From Halobacillus campisalis (GTDB lineage: Bacteria; Bacillota; Bacilli; Bacillales; Halobacillaceae), in NCBI RefSeq assembly GCF_030345335.1, contig NZ_JAPVRC010000004.1:186001-250000 (forward strand): DNA of 64,000 nucleotides, in the 5' to 3' direction. The position numbers were made by a program, and so were the translations under genes. Numbering within the stretch: position 1 is the stretch's first letter; each line of letters starts with the position of its first letter. This document shows positions 43,921 to 53,033 of the stretch, one piece after another. Under the pieces are notes generated by a model. It made no database searches, had not been told where the DNA came from, and saw nothing but the letters and a program-made list of their open reading frames with translations.

Positions 43921-43960
43921 CTTTAATTAGGTTACCTTTATAGTGGTAACCTAATTAAAG
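43921..43960. promoter_or_regulatory. Perfect 16-bp inverted repeat, likely TrmB operator
   Basis: CTTTAATTAGGTTACC, 8-bp centre TTTATAGT, then the exact complement. The -10-like TATAGT lies in the centre, 14 bp before the MFS start, whose SD (AAAGGGAG) overlaps the right arm. As RNA it could also hide the SD. Confidence 0.75.
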
Positions 43961-43973
43961 GGAGTAGTTGTAG

Positions 43974-45146
43974 ATGAATAAAAAAGTATATATGCTCGCT
44001 ATAGTTTCGTTTGTAGTTGGAACTGTAGAATTAATAATCGGAGGGACCCTTGACTTAATAGCGGTAGACCTCGGAGTTACGTTGGGTCAAGCGGGGTTGT
44101 TGATAACGATTTTCTCATTAGTTTTCGCTATTGCCTCTCCTTTATTGTTAACAGTAACGGCGAAGTATGAAAGAAAACAACTGACTCTTGTTGCATTATT
44201 TGTTTTTTTCCTTGGGAATTTGCTGGCTTTTTGGAGTCCTACTTATACCGTTATACTTATTGCGAGAATTATTTCAGCGGCTAGTGGTTCTCTTCTCGTT
44301 GTTCTGGGAATCACAATGGCCTCAGCCATCGTACAGAAAGAGTACAAGGCAAGAGCGATCGGTATCATTTATATGGGGATCAGTGGATCATTAGTGCTAG
44401 GGGTGCCTATTGGACTTACAATAGGAAATGCGTTTGGGTGGCGTGCGCCTTTTCTGCTAATTGCCATTCTTACTCTCGTTTCTATGGTTGGAGTAGCTTT
44501 ATTTCTGGAAAAGATCGAACCGAAACCTGGTCTGCCGTTAAGGCAGCAGATACGAACGTTGAAAGATAATAAAATTTTTACTGCGCAGTTGACCTCCTTT
44601 TTGTTCCTAACCGGTCATTTAACTTTATATGCCTATTTAACACCTTTTTTAAAAACAACGATGGGCTTAGATGGAACTTGGGTCAGTATAGTCTATTTCA
44701 TATTCGGAGTTGCAGCTGTACTTGGTGGTGGAGCAGGAGGTTTGATATCTGATAAATGGGGCGCTGAGCGCAGTATTCCAGTGATCATCACTGCGTTTGC
44801 CATTTCTATATTCATCATTCCATTTGTCACGTTCTCGTTACCACTGTTTTTGACTGTAATGGTTATGTGGAGCATGTTAAGTTGGGCGATTACCCCAGCT
44901 CAGCAAAGCTACTTGATTGCTTCAGCGCCTGAGACTTCAGATATTCAGCAAAGTTTGAATAATTCAGCCTTACACTTTGGCATAGCATTTGGGTCTACAA
45001 TTGGAGCTATAGTGATTGAACAGTCATCGGTGATCCATAACGCTTCTGTAGGCGGAGTTTTTGTTCTGTTTGCTTTGGTTACAGCCGTTTATTCAATCAC
45101 GAGGTCAAGTGGAGTAGTTTCCGCGAAAACGTCACAATCTTCATAG
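43974..45146 (+). CDS. Major facilitator superfamily transporter
   Basis: 390 aa with 12 predicted helices, DHA1/AraJ-like. First helix MLAIVSFVVGTVELIIGGTL, a loop 2-3 motif weakly kept (ANY KYERKQLTLVA), helix-4 arginine ARIISAASGSLLVVLG, and a central loop with LEKIEPKPGLPLRQQIRTLK. Probably a drug or sugar efflux pump; the TrmB partner hints at sugar-type ligands, not proven. Terminator downstream. Confidence 0.85.
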   Translation: MNKKVYMLAIVSFVVGTVELIIGGTLDLIAVDLGVTLGQAGLLITIFSLVFAIASPLLLTVTAKYERKQLTLVALFVFFLGNLLAFWSPTYTVILIARIISAASGSLLVVLGITMASAIVQKEYKARAIGIIYMGISGSLVLGVPIGLTIGNAFGWRAPFLLIAILTLVSMVGVALFLEKIEPKPGLPLRQQIRTLKDNKIFTAQLTSFLFLTGHLTLYAYLTPFLKTTMGLDGTWVSIVYFIFGVAAVLGGGAGGLISDKWGAERSIPVIITAFAISIFIIPFVTFSLPLFLTVMVMWSMLSWAITPAQQSYLIASAPETSDIQQSLNNSALHFGIAFGSTIGAIVIEQSSVIHNASVGGVFVLFALVTAVYSITRSSGVVSAKTSQSS

Positions 45147-45154
45147 GGATATTA

Positions 45155-45184
45155 ACAACCGGAGAAATCCGGTTGTTTTTTTTA
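45155..45184 (+). terminator. Terminator after the MFS gene
   Basis: ACAACCGGA GAAA TCCGGTTGT followed by at least seven T. Confidence 0.9.
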
Positions 45185-45236
45185 TGAGAGGGCTTGCATT
45201 ATTGTCAGAATTGTTTTAACCTAAGGTACAAGATGG

Positions 45237-45254
45237 ATCCGAAACGTTTTGGAG
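45237..45254 (+). promoter_or_regulatory. LacI-family operator 1
   Basis: ATCCGAAACGTTTTGGAG: near-perfect copy of the palindrome at 46291, overlapping the SD of the LacI-family gene, so autoregulation is likely. Confidence 0.75.
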
Positions 45255-45263
45255 GAAAAATTA

Positions 45264-46277
45264 ATGACAACAATTAAGCATATTGCCAGCCAGGCCGGAG
45301 TATCAGTTACTACTGTTTCTCGTGCTCTTAATGGGTATTCAGACGTCAATGCTGAAACACGAAAGAAGATTGAACAAGTTGCTAAGGAATTAAATTATAG
45401 TCCTAATTCACTGGCGAGAAGTCTTGTTAAAAACCAATCGGAGACCCTCGGTTTATTAGTTTCAGGTTTTAACAAAGAGAGTGTCAAGGACGGTTTTACA
45501 GTAGAAGTCATGTCCGGGATCAACAGCTATATTGCAGAAACTCAATACGATTTAGTGCTGTTCAACACGGATTCTTCCAAACAAAGAAAAAAAACATATA
45601 CACAACTCTGTAAAGAAAGAAGGGTAGATGGAGTCATATTGCAAGGGATCAAGACAGACGATCCTTACCTTGAAGAAGTAATGGAATCCGATATCCCTTG
45701 TGTGTTCATAGATATCCCAGTCAGTTCGAAACATGTTGGGTATGTTTCAACAGATAATGTTGAAGGTGCAAGGAATGCGGTACTTCATTTACTAGAGCTA
45801 GGTCATCGCAATATTGGAATGATCAATGGTCATAAGCAGGCTTTCGTAAGTAAAGAGAGGTTAGAAGGTTACAAACAAGCTCTTCTAGAATATGGCATCA
45901 GTTTTAAAGACCAACTTGTCAAGGATGGTTCTTTCGGAGAAAAAGAGGCTTACAGAGAAACAATGTCCTTACTTAAAGAACAGCCCGATGTGACCAGCGT
46001 TTTCTGTGCAAGTGACTTAATGGCAATTGGAGCGATCTCAGCAGCCAAACAATTGAATTATTGTGTCCCTGAAGATCTTTCTGTAGTCGGTTACGATGAC
46101 ATCCCCTTATCCAGCTACATATCACCTTCTTTAACAACTATCTCGCAAGATAAATTTGCTCTAGGCTATAATGCAGCCGAAATGTTAGTGAAAATGCTGA
46201 AATATCAGCAGCCGCCTGAGCAATGCATCTTGAAAACCGAATTAAAAATCAGAAGCTCCACAAGCGCCACATCTTAA
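45264..46277 (+). CDS. LacI-family sugar-responsive repressor
   Basis: 337 aa. N-terminal HTH TIKHIASQAGVSVTTVSRAL, hinge helix YSPNSLARSLVKNQS, then a periplasmic-binding-like ligand domain (VSTDNVEGARNAVLHLLELG, VFCASDLMAIGAI, VVGYDDIPLSSYISPSLTTI, each in part). The ATG at 45264 follows GGAGG; the in-frame TTG at 45249 is the SD itself. The same 18-bp operator occurs before this gene and before the glycosidase, so it controls the alpha-glucan-type operon that follows. Confidence 0.92.
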   Translation: MTTIKHIASQAGVSVTTVSRALNGYSDVNAETRKKIEQVAKELNYSPNSLARSLVKNQSETLGLLVSGFNKESVKDGFTVEVMSGINSYIAETQYDLVLFNTDSSKQRKKTYTQLCKERRVDGVILQGIKTDDPYLEEVMESDIPCVFIDIPVSSKHVGYVSTDNVEGARNAVLHLLELGHRNIGMINGHKQAFVSKERLEGYKQALLEYGISFKDQLVKDGSFGEKEAYRETMSLLKEQPDVTSVFCASDLMAIGAISAAKQLNYCVPEDLSVVGYDDIPLSSYISPSLTTISQDKFALGYNAAEMLVKMLKYQQPPEQCILKTELKIRSSTSATS

Positions 46278-46290
46278 TTTTTTTAAACAA

Positions 46291-46308
46291 ATCCGAAACG
46301 TTTCGGAT
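46291..46308 (+). promoter_or_regulatory. LacI-family operator 2 (perfect palindrome)
   Basis: ATCCGAAACGTTTCGGAT, an 18-bp perfect palindrome with the central CG typical of LacI-family sites, 33 bp before the glycosidase start. Confidence 0.88.
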
Positions 46309-46341
46309 GAAGAAAAAGTATTTGATAGGAGGAGAGTAATA

Positions 46342-48459
46342 ATGGATTATCGAGCAATAAAAGAAAATAACATGTTTTTACTTACAAGCCCTGACGGAAA
46401 TATTTACCCAGGTGGATCGAACGGGCTCGGACTATACATAAATGACACGAGGTTCTTAAGCAGTTTAGAGCTCTTTATAAATGGTGAAGCACCTATTTTG
46501 ATAGATTCAGATGGTTCCAGCAACTATGTTTCCAGAATGATACTTACGAATCCTCATCAAGAGCAGGACGGAAGCATCGAGTTATGGCGAGAATCGGTAG
46601 AAATATCTCGTGAACAATTTATATATGAAGAAGTATTTTATGAAAAGATCATATTGAAGAACTACAGCCCGCAGCCTATCGATTTTACTTTCAGCTTAAA
46701 AGCTGGAGCGGACTTTAAAGACATGTTTTTAATTAGAGGCTTCCAGTCAGGGAACATCGGCAGAATATCAGGAATAGATTCTGAACAAGATTACGTGAAG
46801 TTCAGCTATGAGGGAGCGGACCAACTAGAAAGGTCTACTAAATTGCAATGGAGCAAGGCAGCCGATGCAGATGCATTTGACCAGCAGCTATACCATTTCC
46901 CTATTTCCTTAAAACCCCAGGAGCAAGAAGAACTTATAATCAAAACGTCCGTCGAAATCAAAGGTCAGCTTAAGGGGCTGCCTCTTGATTATGAAAAAGC
47001 TTTTACACTACTCAGTCAATCGCATGAGAGCTGGAATAATCAATTGCCGACCATACATTCAGATTCCGAAGCTTTAAATAATTCGTTTCGTCAGGGGCTG
47101 AAGGACTTAAGAGTGCTGCTTACAAATCTCGGTCATGGGCAGTTTCCTGTAGCAGGTTTACCATGGTTCGGAGTGCCTTTTGGTAGAGATAGTCTAATTG
47201 CCGCGTGGCAGCTGCTCCCTTATTACCCCGAATCTGCTCGGGGAACTTTATATACGTTAGCTGATCAGCAAGGTACAAAAGAGGATGAGTGGAGAGACGA
47301 GCAACCAGGTAAAATCATGCATGAAATAAGATACGGAGAGCTTGCGAACACGAACCAGGTTCCGTTCACTCCTTATTTTGGAACGATCGACGCTACACCA
47401 TTGTTTTTAGTTTTACTTTGCGAATATGTGAAATGGACTGGAGATCTTGAGACTTTCGAACAATTACAGCCAAATGTAGAGCGAGCGCTGGAATGGATAG
47501 ATAAATTTGGGGATAGAGATAGTGATGGATTTGTTGAATATTTCCAGGAATCTTCTAAAGGAATTGCCAATCAAGGGTGGAAAGACTCTGCCGATTCAAT
47601 CGTTCATCGGGATGGACATTATGCGGAACCACCTATTGCATTATCAGAGGTACAAGGATATGTATACCATGCCAAAACGGGTCTTGCAGAAATTTACGAT
47701 AGAAACAATCAAATGAAGAAAGCTGATTCTTTAAGGAACGAAGCTGATGAACTAAAGGTCAAATTTGAAAACGCTTTCTGGATGGAGGATGAGCAATTTT
47801 ATGCTGTTGCTCTTGATCAGGATAAAGCACAAGTAGGATCGATAACATCGAATCCTGGTCACACCTTGATTTCGGGAATCACAAGTTCTGTTAGAAGCCG
47901 GGCTGTTGTCGATAAGCTTTTATCTGAACCTATGTTTTCCGGTTATGGTATACGGACGATGGCGGCAACAGAGAAAGCGTATAATCCGATGAGTTATCAC
48001 GATGGAAGTGTATGGCCGCATGATAATAGTATCGCCCTGTTAGGCATGAGTAAATTAGGATTTTCTAAAGAAGTAGGAATAACAGCTGATGCGTTATTAA
48101 AATCAGCCTCCCAGTTTGAACATTACAGGCTGCCGGAATTATTTTGCGGCTATGACGAAAAGCGTGGCCGATTAATCGAATATCCTGTCGCGTGTTCTCC
48201 TCAAGCTTGGGCGGCTGGGACTTCGTTAACGATAGTGCAATCGCTGTTGGGAATTTTCCCTAATGTTTTACAAGGTGAAATCCATTTGAATCCTGCACTT
48301 CCAAAGGGAGTGGAGTATTTAAAGATAGAGCGTTTGCCAGTGGGTAAGGGTTATTTGAGTATAAAAGTAGTTACGCAAGAAAATGGAGTCGAAGTGGATG
48401 TGTTAGAAAATACTACAGGTTTAAATATTGTCTTCACACAGCCTGTAGAATCTAAATAA
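46342..48459 (+). CDS. Amylo-alpha-1,6-glucosidase/debranching-type glycoside hydrolase
   Basis: 705 aa, no signal peptide, so cytoplasmic. The N-terminal domain (1-about 220) starts with NNMFLLTSPDGNIYPGG and GLYINDTRFLSSLELFING, the hallmark of bacterial debranching-type N-domains. The C-terminal (alpha/alpha)6 domain includes PWFGVPFGRDSLIAAWQLLP, NQGWKDSADSIVHRDG, SYHDGSVWPHDNSIALLG and QAWAAGTSLTIVQSLLG, with several candidate acidic catalytic residues. It probably trims imported branched gluco-oligosaccharides. It is first in the operon with the ABC importer genes and just behind the LacI operator. Confidence 0.82.
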   Translation: MDYRAIKENNMFLLTSPDGNIYPGGSNGLGLYINDTRFLSSLELFINGEAPILIDSDGSSNYVSRMILTNPHQEQDGSIELWRESVEISREQFIYEEVFYEKIILKNYSPQPIDFTFSLKAGADFKDMFLIRGFQSGNIGRISGIDSEQDYVKFSYEGADQLERSTKLQWSKAADADAFDQQLYHFPISLKPQEQEELIIKTSVEIKGQLKGLPLDYEKAFTLLSQSHESWNNQLPTIHSDSEALNNSFRQGLKDLRVLLTNLGHGQFPVAGLPWFGVPFGRDSLIAAWQLLPYYPESARGTLYTLADQQGTKEDEWRDEQPGKIMHEIRYGELANTNQVPFTPYFGTIDATPLFLVLLCEYVKWTGDLETFEQLQPNVERALEWIDKFGDRDSDGFVEYFQESSKGIANQGWKDSADSIVHRDGHYAEPPIALSEVQGYVYHAKTGLAEIYDRNNQMKKADSLRNEADELKVKFENAFWMEDEQFYAVALDQDKAQVGSITSNPGHTLISGITSSVRSRAVVDKLLSEPMFSGYGIRTMAATEKAYNPMSYHDGSVWPHDNSIALLGMSKLGFSKEVGITADALLKSASQFEHYRLPELFCGYDEKRGRLIEYPVACSPQAWAAGTSLTIVQSLLGIFPNVLQGEIHLNPALPKGVEYLKIERLPVGKGYLSIKVVTQENGVEVDVLENTTGLNIVFTQPVESK

Positions 48460-48481
48460 AATTTTAAGGAGGAAATTAAGT

Positions 48482-49741
48482 ATGAAAAGAAAAGCATGGG
48501 TGTTTTGGAGTGCATTAATGTTTCTTTTATTTGTGGCTGCAGGGTGTTCAGGGAATGACGGTACGACTTCTGGTGATGGTGGTGGAGAATCAGAGGATGG
48601 TACAACAGAACTGACCCTCGCAGGATGGGCTTCTTCACCTGAGGAAGAAAGTTTACTTAACACTCAACTGGAAGAATTTGAAGAGGAAAATCCAGACATT
48701 ACAGTAAAACATGAAGCAATTGCTGATCAATATATGGATGTTATAAAAACAAGGTTAGTGGGCGGAGAAGGCCCTGATGTATTTTACTTAGATGCTGTTG
48801 AAGCACCAGCTATAATTGAAACCGGTGTTTTGGAACCGCTGAATAGCTATGTGGACGATGAGTTCGATACCGGTGATTTCGAAGACACATTAATTGAAGC
48901 TTTTCAGGATGAAGAGGGAGAAACTTATGGATTTCCTAAAGGATATTCTACGCTTGGGCTATTTTACAATAAAGAAATGTTAGATGAAGCAGGTGTGGAT
49001 GTTCCTACAAATTGGGAGGAGCTAGAAGAAGCCGCTATTGAACTGACTACAGAGGATACTGTCGGATTAGGAGTAGCGCCACAAATGGCCCGTCTCCAGT
49101 TTATCGGTGAATCTGCTGGTGGAGATATGGTTGAAGATAATCAGGCGGCTTTTGGCAGTGAGGAAGTCGTACAAGGATTGCAGCCATTAGTTGATCTGCG
49201 TACAGAGGAAGGAGCAGCTGCCGCTCCTTCAGAATTGGGATCTGAATCAACAGGTGAAATGTTAGGCCAAGGGCGTGCTGCTATGGTTATGGAAGGTAAC
49301 TGGAATGTACCGTACTTTGAAGAAACGTTCCCGGAATTGGAATATGGCGTAGCTGAAATTCCTGAAATAAACGGAACGCAGGGAACAATGGCTTTTACAG
49401 TTTCTTATGTTATGAATCAAGCCTCAGAAAAAAAGGAAGCGGCTTGGAAGCTGATCTCTTATTTGACAGGTAAAGAAGGTATGAAAACTTGGACAGAAAC
49501 TGGAATTGAGCTGCCGGCTCGTCAGTCTGTTGCGGAGGAACTAGGGTTTGAAGATGATGAGCTTCGCGGACCGCTAGTTTCTGGAGCTGAATATGCTACG
49601 ACGTGGTCAGACGGCCCCAACCTGCCGACGATCTACAACAACTTCGATAATGAATTTTTGTCCGCTTTCTTAGGAGAGAAATCTCTCGAAGACGCACTTG
49701 ATACAGGAGAAGAAGTCGCTAACGATGAAATCGGTGACTAA
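48482..49741 (+). CDS. Sugar ABC transporter substrate-binding lipoprotein
   Basis: 419 aa. Lipobox LLFVAAGCSGN gives a lipidated Cys at about residue 22. The family-1 solute-binding fold shows ELTLAGWASSPEEESLL, GPDVFYLDAVEAPAI, YGFPKGYSTLGLFYNKEML and AAMVMEGNWNVPYF. Very acidic (Asp/Glu-rich linker after the Cys), fitting high salt. It delivers an oligosaccharide to the two permeases encoded downstream. SD AAGGAGG. Confidence 0.93.
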   Translation: MKRKAWVFWSALMFLLFVAAGCSGNDGTTSGDGGGESEDGTTELTLAGWASSPEEESLLNTQLEEFEEENPDITVKHEAIADQYMDVIKTRLVGGEGPDVFYLDAVEAPAIIETGVLEPLNSYVDDEFDTGDFEDTLIEAFQDEEGETYGFPKGYSTLGLFYNKEMLDEAGVDVPTNWEELEEAAIELTTEDTVGLGVAPQMARLQFIGESAGGDMVEDNQAAFGSEEVVQGLQPLVDLRTEEGAAAAPSELGSESTGEMLGQGRAAMVMEGNWNVPYFEETFPELEYGVAEIPEINGTQGTMAFTVSYVMNQASEKKEAAWKLISYLTGKEGMKTWTETGIELPARQSVAEELGFEDDELRGPLVSGAEYATTWSDGPNLPTIYNNFDNEFLSAFLGEKSLEDALDTGEEVANDEIGD

Positions 49742-49756
49742 TTGATTGATCAGGAT

Positions 49757-49793
49757 AGCCTAAAGGCCGTTGATTAATGGCGGTCTTTAGGAA
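49757..49793 (+). promoter_or_regulatory. Intercistronic hairpin between binding protein and permeases
   Basis: CCTAAAG.CCG / CGG.CTTTAGG arms around TTGATTAATGG without a long T run. Such stems usually stabilise the upstream mRNA and lower downstream expression, giving binding protein in excess over permease. Confidence 0.6.
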
Positions 49794-49815
49794 AAATATT
49801 AAAGGAGGGCCTCTT

Positions 49816-50763
49816 ATGGAACGGGCTGAAACCTCAAGCACTTCTAAAGTGAAAGAGAGTAAAAAGAAACGAAGAAGCAATAAACGTCTGCTGAGGGACA
49901 TCATTCAAGGCTATGGATTTATGCTGCCGACTATATTAGTGTTATTGACCTTTATCTTAGGCCCGGTTCTATATGCGGTCTTTTTATCCTTTTTTGATGT
50001 CACTTTACTCGGCGGCACCGTTTTAGACTTCACGGGTGTAGACAATTACTTAAGGTTAATGGATGATGCAAGAGCGAAACGGGCTTTACTGAACACAGGT
50101 CTATATGTTGGAATCGTTGTTCCTGTTCAAACCTTTTTAGCTCTGTTCTTAGCAGCAACACTCAATGCGGGATTAAAGGGAGAAAAAATATTCAGGATCA
50201 TTTATTTCCTGCCAACTTTAACTTCTTCAGCTGTACTTACTCTTATATTTATGTGGATGTACAACCAAAATGGTCTTATTAATAACATGCTGGAGACTGT
50301 AAATCTACCTACTTACAATTGGATTGGGGATCCTAATATTGCCCTTTACTCCATCATGATTATGAACATATGGGCAACAGCTCCACTATTTATGGTGATA
50401 TACTTAGCAGCTCTTCAAGGCGTGCCTAAAAATTTATATGAAGCTGCTGAGCTTGATGGAGCCAATGTGATACAAAGGTTCTGGTATATAACAGTTCCGC
50501 AACTGCGCCCGATCACATCCTTTGTTGTCATCATGGGGTTAATCGGAACTTTTCAATTGTTCGACCAGTCGTATATTTTCTCAGGCGGATCTGGGGGACC
50601 TTCAAACTCTACTTTGACTGTGGTTCTGTTGATTTATCAGTATGCTTTTAAATCGTTAGGCACCATGGGGTATGCCACAGCTATCGCCTTTATGTTAGCT
50701 CTGATTATACTGGTCGCTAGTATTTTACAGCGTGTGTTGTCTAAGGAAGAACAATTCAATTGA
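49816..50763 (+). CDS. Sugar ABC transporter permease (MalF type)
   Basis: 315 aa from the ATG at 49816 (SD AAAGGAGGG). Basic N-terminus (KVKESKKKRRSNKRLLRD), six membrane spans, and the EAA loop NLYEAAELDGANVIQRFWYI with TVPQLRP, which contacts the ATPase. Pairs with the next gene. Confidence 0.92.
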   Translation: MERAETSSTSKVKESKKKRRSNKRLLRDIIQGYGFMLPTILVLLTFILGPVLYAVFLSFFDVTLLGGTVLDFTGVDNYLRLMDDARAKRALLNTGLYVGIVVPVQTFLALFLAATLNAGLKGEKIFRIIYFLPTLTSSAVLTLIFMWMYNQNGLINNMLETVNLPTYNWIGDPNIALYSIMIMNIWATAPLFMVIYLAALQGVPKNLYEAAELDGANVIQRFWYITVPQLRPITSFVVIMGLIGTFQLFDQSYIFSGGSGGPSNSTLTVVLLIYQYAFKSLGTMGYATAIAFMLALIILVASILQRVLSKEEQFN

Positions 50764-50776
50764 TGGAGGGATTCTA

Positions 50777-51604
50777 ATGAACAACAAAAAAGAATGGTCA
50801 AAGAAGTTACTGTATGTCGTTTTAATTACTTACGCAGTCATTACATTAGTGCCCTTCGTCTGGGCTCTCTCTTCCTCATTCAAAACATTCGCTGAAATAT
50901 CTAGTGGAGTAATGAGTTTCATTCCGAATGAATTTACGTTTGAAAATTATAGGCAAATCTTTATCGAAGAAGAGCTATTCTTTAGATGGCTGCTCAACTC
51001 TGTTGTTATAGCCGGGGGAGGGACCGCTCTCAATTTGATATTCAATTCGATGGCTGGCTATGCTCTGGCCAGAATCAGCTTCCCGGGGAAGAAAGTTTGG
51101 TTTATGCTCATTCTTGCTGTCATCATGATTCCGGTCCAAGTTACTATGATTCCTAATTATTTGATCCTCAAAGAGCTTGGATGGCTGAACAGTTATCAAG
51201 GAATGATTGTTCCAGCAATGATAAACGCCACCTTTATCTTCATGATGAGACAATTCTTCATCAATTTCCCTAAAGAACTGGAGGAAGCCGCATCATTAGA
51301 TGGTCTGGGTCGTTTTGGAATGTTTATAAGAGTTGTCCTTCCATTAGCTAAGCCGGCTTTAGCTGCACAAGCAATATTTGTTTTTATGGGATTCTGGAAT
51401 GACTTTATGCGTCCTTTGATCATTATGACTGATGCGGATATGTACACGTTGACAGTCGGACTTAATTCTTTCAAAGGTCAATACGTCACTTACTGGAATT
51501 ATATTATGGCAGCTTCCATGGTGTTCACTTTACCTGTTCTGGTCATCTACATGTTCTTCAATAAATTTTTCATGAAGGGAATGTCTTTCACAGCCGATAA
51601 GTAA
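50777..51604 (+). CDS. Sugar ABC transporter permease (MalG type)
   Basis: 275 aa. Six spans; EAA loop LEEAASLDGLGRFGMFIRVV with LPLAKP near the C-terminus. It begins 13 bp after the first permease (SD TGGAGGG). No ATPase gene follows; in Bacilli a shared MsmX-type ATPase commonly energises such systems, presumably encoded elsewhere. Confidence 0.92.
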   Translation: MNNKKEWSKKLLYVVLITYAVITLVPFVWALSSSFKTFAEISSGVMSFIPNEFTFENYRQIFIEEELFFRWLLNSVVIAGGGTALNLIFNSMAGYALARISFPGKKVWFMLILAVIMIPVQVTMIPNYLILKELGWLNSYQGMIVPAMINATFIFMMRQFFINFPKELEEAASLDGLGRFGMFIRVVLPLAKPALAAQAIFVFMGFWNDFMRPLIIMTDADMYTLTVGLNSFKGQYVTYWNYIMAASMVFTLPVLVIYMFFNKFFMKGMSFTADK

Positions 51605-51656
51605 ATAGATTCCCAACCTTCTAAATGATAGAATGGTTCAAAGAGGAGGGGGAACC

Positions 51657-52271
51657 ATGTTTAAAAAGATGGCTACAGACGCACTAGGTTTAAGTGATAT
51701 TGGAAGTGTTATCCAGCCGGAGGATTATGATAAGGTGGACGCTGATGATTATGTCATGCATGAAGATGGCGAAAAAATCTACTTCCTTATAAAATCGAAA
51801 GCGGATGAATACTGCTTTACGAACAAAGCCCTCATTCATGTGGATGGAACGAGTGCTACAAGCAAAAAACGCACACTTCGCAGATATTCTTATCATAAGA
51901 ATGATTTTGTCAATATCGAATTAGAAACCGCAGGCACAATTGATTTAGATGTAGAAATCAAATTCCAATTAGGCAATGAAGAATTTGATATCGATGTTCA
52001 TAAGAAATTTATTGAAGAAGTGAAGGATTTATATAAATCCCTTCTGAAAATTTCAGAGATTACTGAAGAAAACAAGATGTTTACGGAGTACGCGAACCAA
52101 AGTCTGCACACCGCATCAACTACTTTGCAGAACAGCCGTACCAACGAAACCCGTTTATCTCATGAATTCAGAGATATAAATGAGACGTCTTTTAACTGGC
52201 TTCTTGAAACAAAGAATCAGTACCATATCAAAGATTTCGGTTATGTATTTGAATTGTTCATAAAAAACTGA
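51657..52271 (+). CDS. YvbH-like PH-domain protein
   Basis: 204 aa from the ATG at 51657 (SD GAGGAGGGGG). Residues 1-125 match the bacterial PH-like domain: DYVMHEDGEKIYFLIKSKAD, FTNKALIHVDGTS and KKRTLRRYSYHKNDF. The rest is helical (IEEVKDLYKSLLKISEITEE), like the YvbH oligomerisation part. Function unknown. Not clearly part of the sugar operon (53-bp gap, own SD). Confidence 0.82.
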   Translation: MFKKMATDALGLSDIGSVIQPEDYDKVDADDYVMHEDGEKIYFLIKSKADEYCFTNKALIHVDGTSATSKKRTLRRYSYHKNDFVNIELETAGTIDLDVEIKFQLGNEEFDIDVHKKFIEEVKDLYKSLLKISEITEENKMFTEYANQSLHTASTTLQNSRTNETRLSHEFRDINETSFNWLLETKNQYHIKDFGYVFELFIKN

Positions 52272-52274
52272 AGC

Positions 52275-52317
52275 AGAAAAGCACCGCTTTGTCTTTTGCA
52301 GACGGCGGTGCTTTTTT
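52275..52317 (+). terminator. Terminator after the YvbH-like gene
   Basis: AAAGCACCGC / GCGGTGCTTTTTT arms with an inner TCTTTTGCAGA loop. Confidence 0.85.
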
Positions 52318-52329
52318 GGATAAGCACTG

Positions 52330-52684
52330 TTAAATTTCATTGTTGGTATTCATATAAGCTATTTTATGTTGAAGACTTAGTTTCGAGACAAAGTGGGAGT
52401 TTAGGGGCGGAAGGAAACGGTTCGCTTTCCGTGGGGCGGGCGCTGAGCTTTCTCGAGCTTTCGCTCTGCGGGGTCTCACCTGTCCCGCTCATCCCGCAGG
52501 AGTCTCACCTTTTCCTTCCGCACCTCTGCCAAAAAAGCATCTCAAAACCGCTTCAAGAAAAAGCAAACATTTGCAGATTTTCTTACCAAGTTTCCTTTGT
52601 TAAAAACCTTGATGTAAAGCGCTATTTCTGACCGGACAGGCATTTAAAAGGCCCTTCCCCTATCCTGCCATATTGGTGAATAAC
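52330..52684. repeat. Palindromic interspersed repeat, copy D (most complete)
   Basis: Starts TTAAATTTCATTGTTGG..TTCATATAAGCT, then GAAGACTTAGTTTCGAGAC; core arms GCGGAAGGAAA (52407-52417) and complement (52511-52521), extendable with one mismatch; inner CTCGAGCTTTCGCTCTGCGG stem; unpaired tail of about 140 bp; ends TATCCTGCCATATTGGTGAATAAC-type sequence (52661-52684). It fills the gene-free stretch 52318-52718 and gives the element's full outline, about 355 bp. Confidence 0.85.
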
Positions 52685-52718
52685 TTTTTATGAGAAATCA
52701 ACAACGAGATTAACATAG

Positions 52719-53033
52719 CTATTCGATAAGCTTTAATCCGACTGCTGAAGCTATAATTAGGAAGACGCAAAACACTCTTTTCCATTCTGCAGATTCTTGG
52801 AAAAAGATCATCCCCATAAGTGCTCCGCCTGCCGCACCTGTCCCTGTCCATACTGCGTAAGCAGTACCCATTGGCAGGTTCTCGAGGGCCAAGGATAAAA
52901 ACAAGAAACTGAGTAGAAAAGCGAGGATGAGTAATGCTAATGAAACGATGGACTTTGCCCGGTGATATATATTAATCATTAGCACTCCGGTCATTTCAAA
53001 TAATCCCGCTGCTACTAAATAAAACCAGCTCAT
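52719..53033 (-). CDS. SMR-family exporter subunit (YkkD-like)
   Basis: 104 aa, four membrane helices. It starts SWFYLVAAGLFEMTGVLMIN with the membrane Glu conserved in SMR proteins, then GTAYAVWTGTGAAGGALMGM. Translationally coupled to the upstream SMR gene (4-nt overlap); paired subunits of unequal type, as in YkkCD. With the guanidine riboswitch upstream, the likely substrate is guanidinium. Confidence 0.9.
   Translation of the reverse strand: MSWFYLVAAGLFEMTGVLMINIYHRAKSIVSLALLILAFLLSFLFLSLALENLPMGTAYAVWTGTGAAGGALMGMIFFQESAEWKRVFCVFLIIASAVGLKLIE

Noticed and set aside
52296..52631. Reading frames through the palindromic repeats (also 30294-30542, 58538-58751, 58992-59198)
   Set aside because: They have no ribosome site, follow the palindrome rather than codon bias, and their sequence is not kept between copies.
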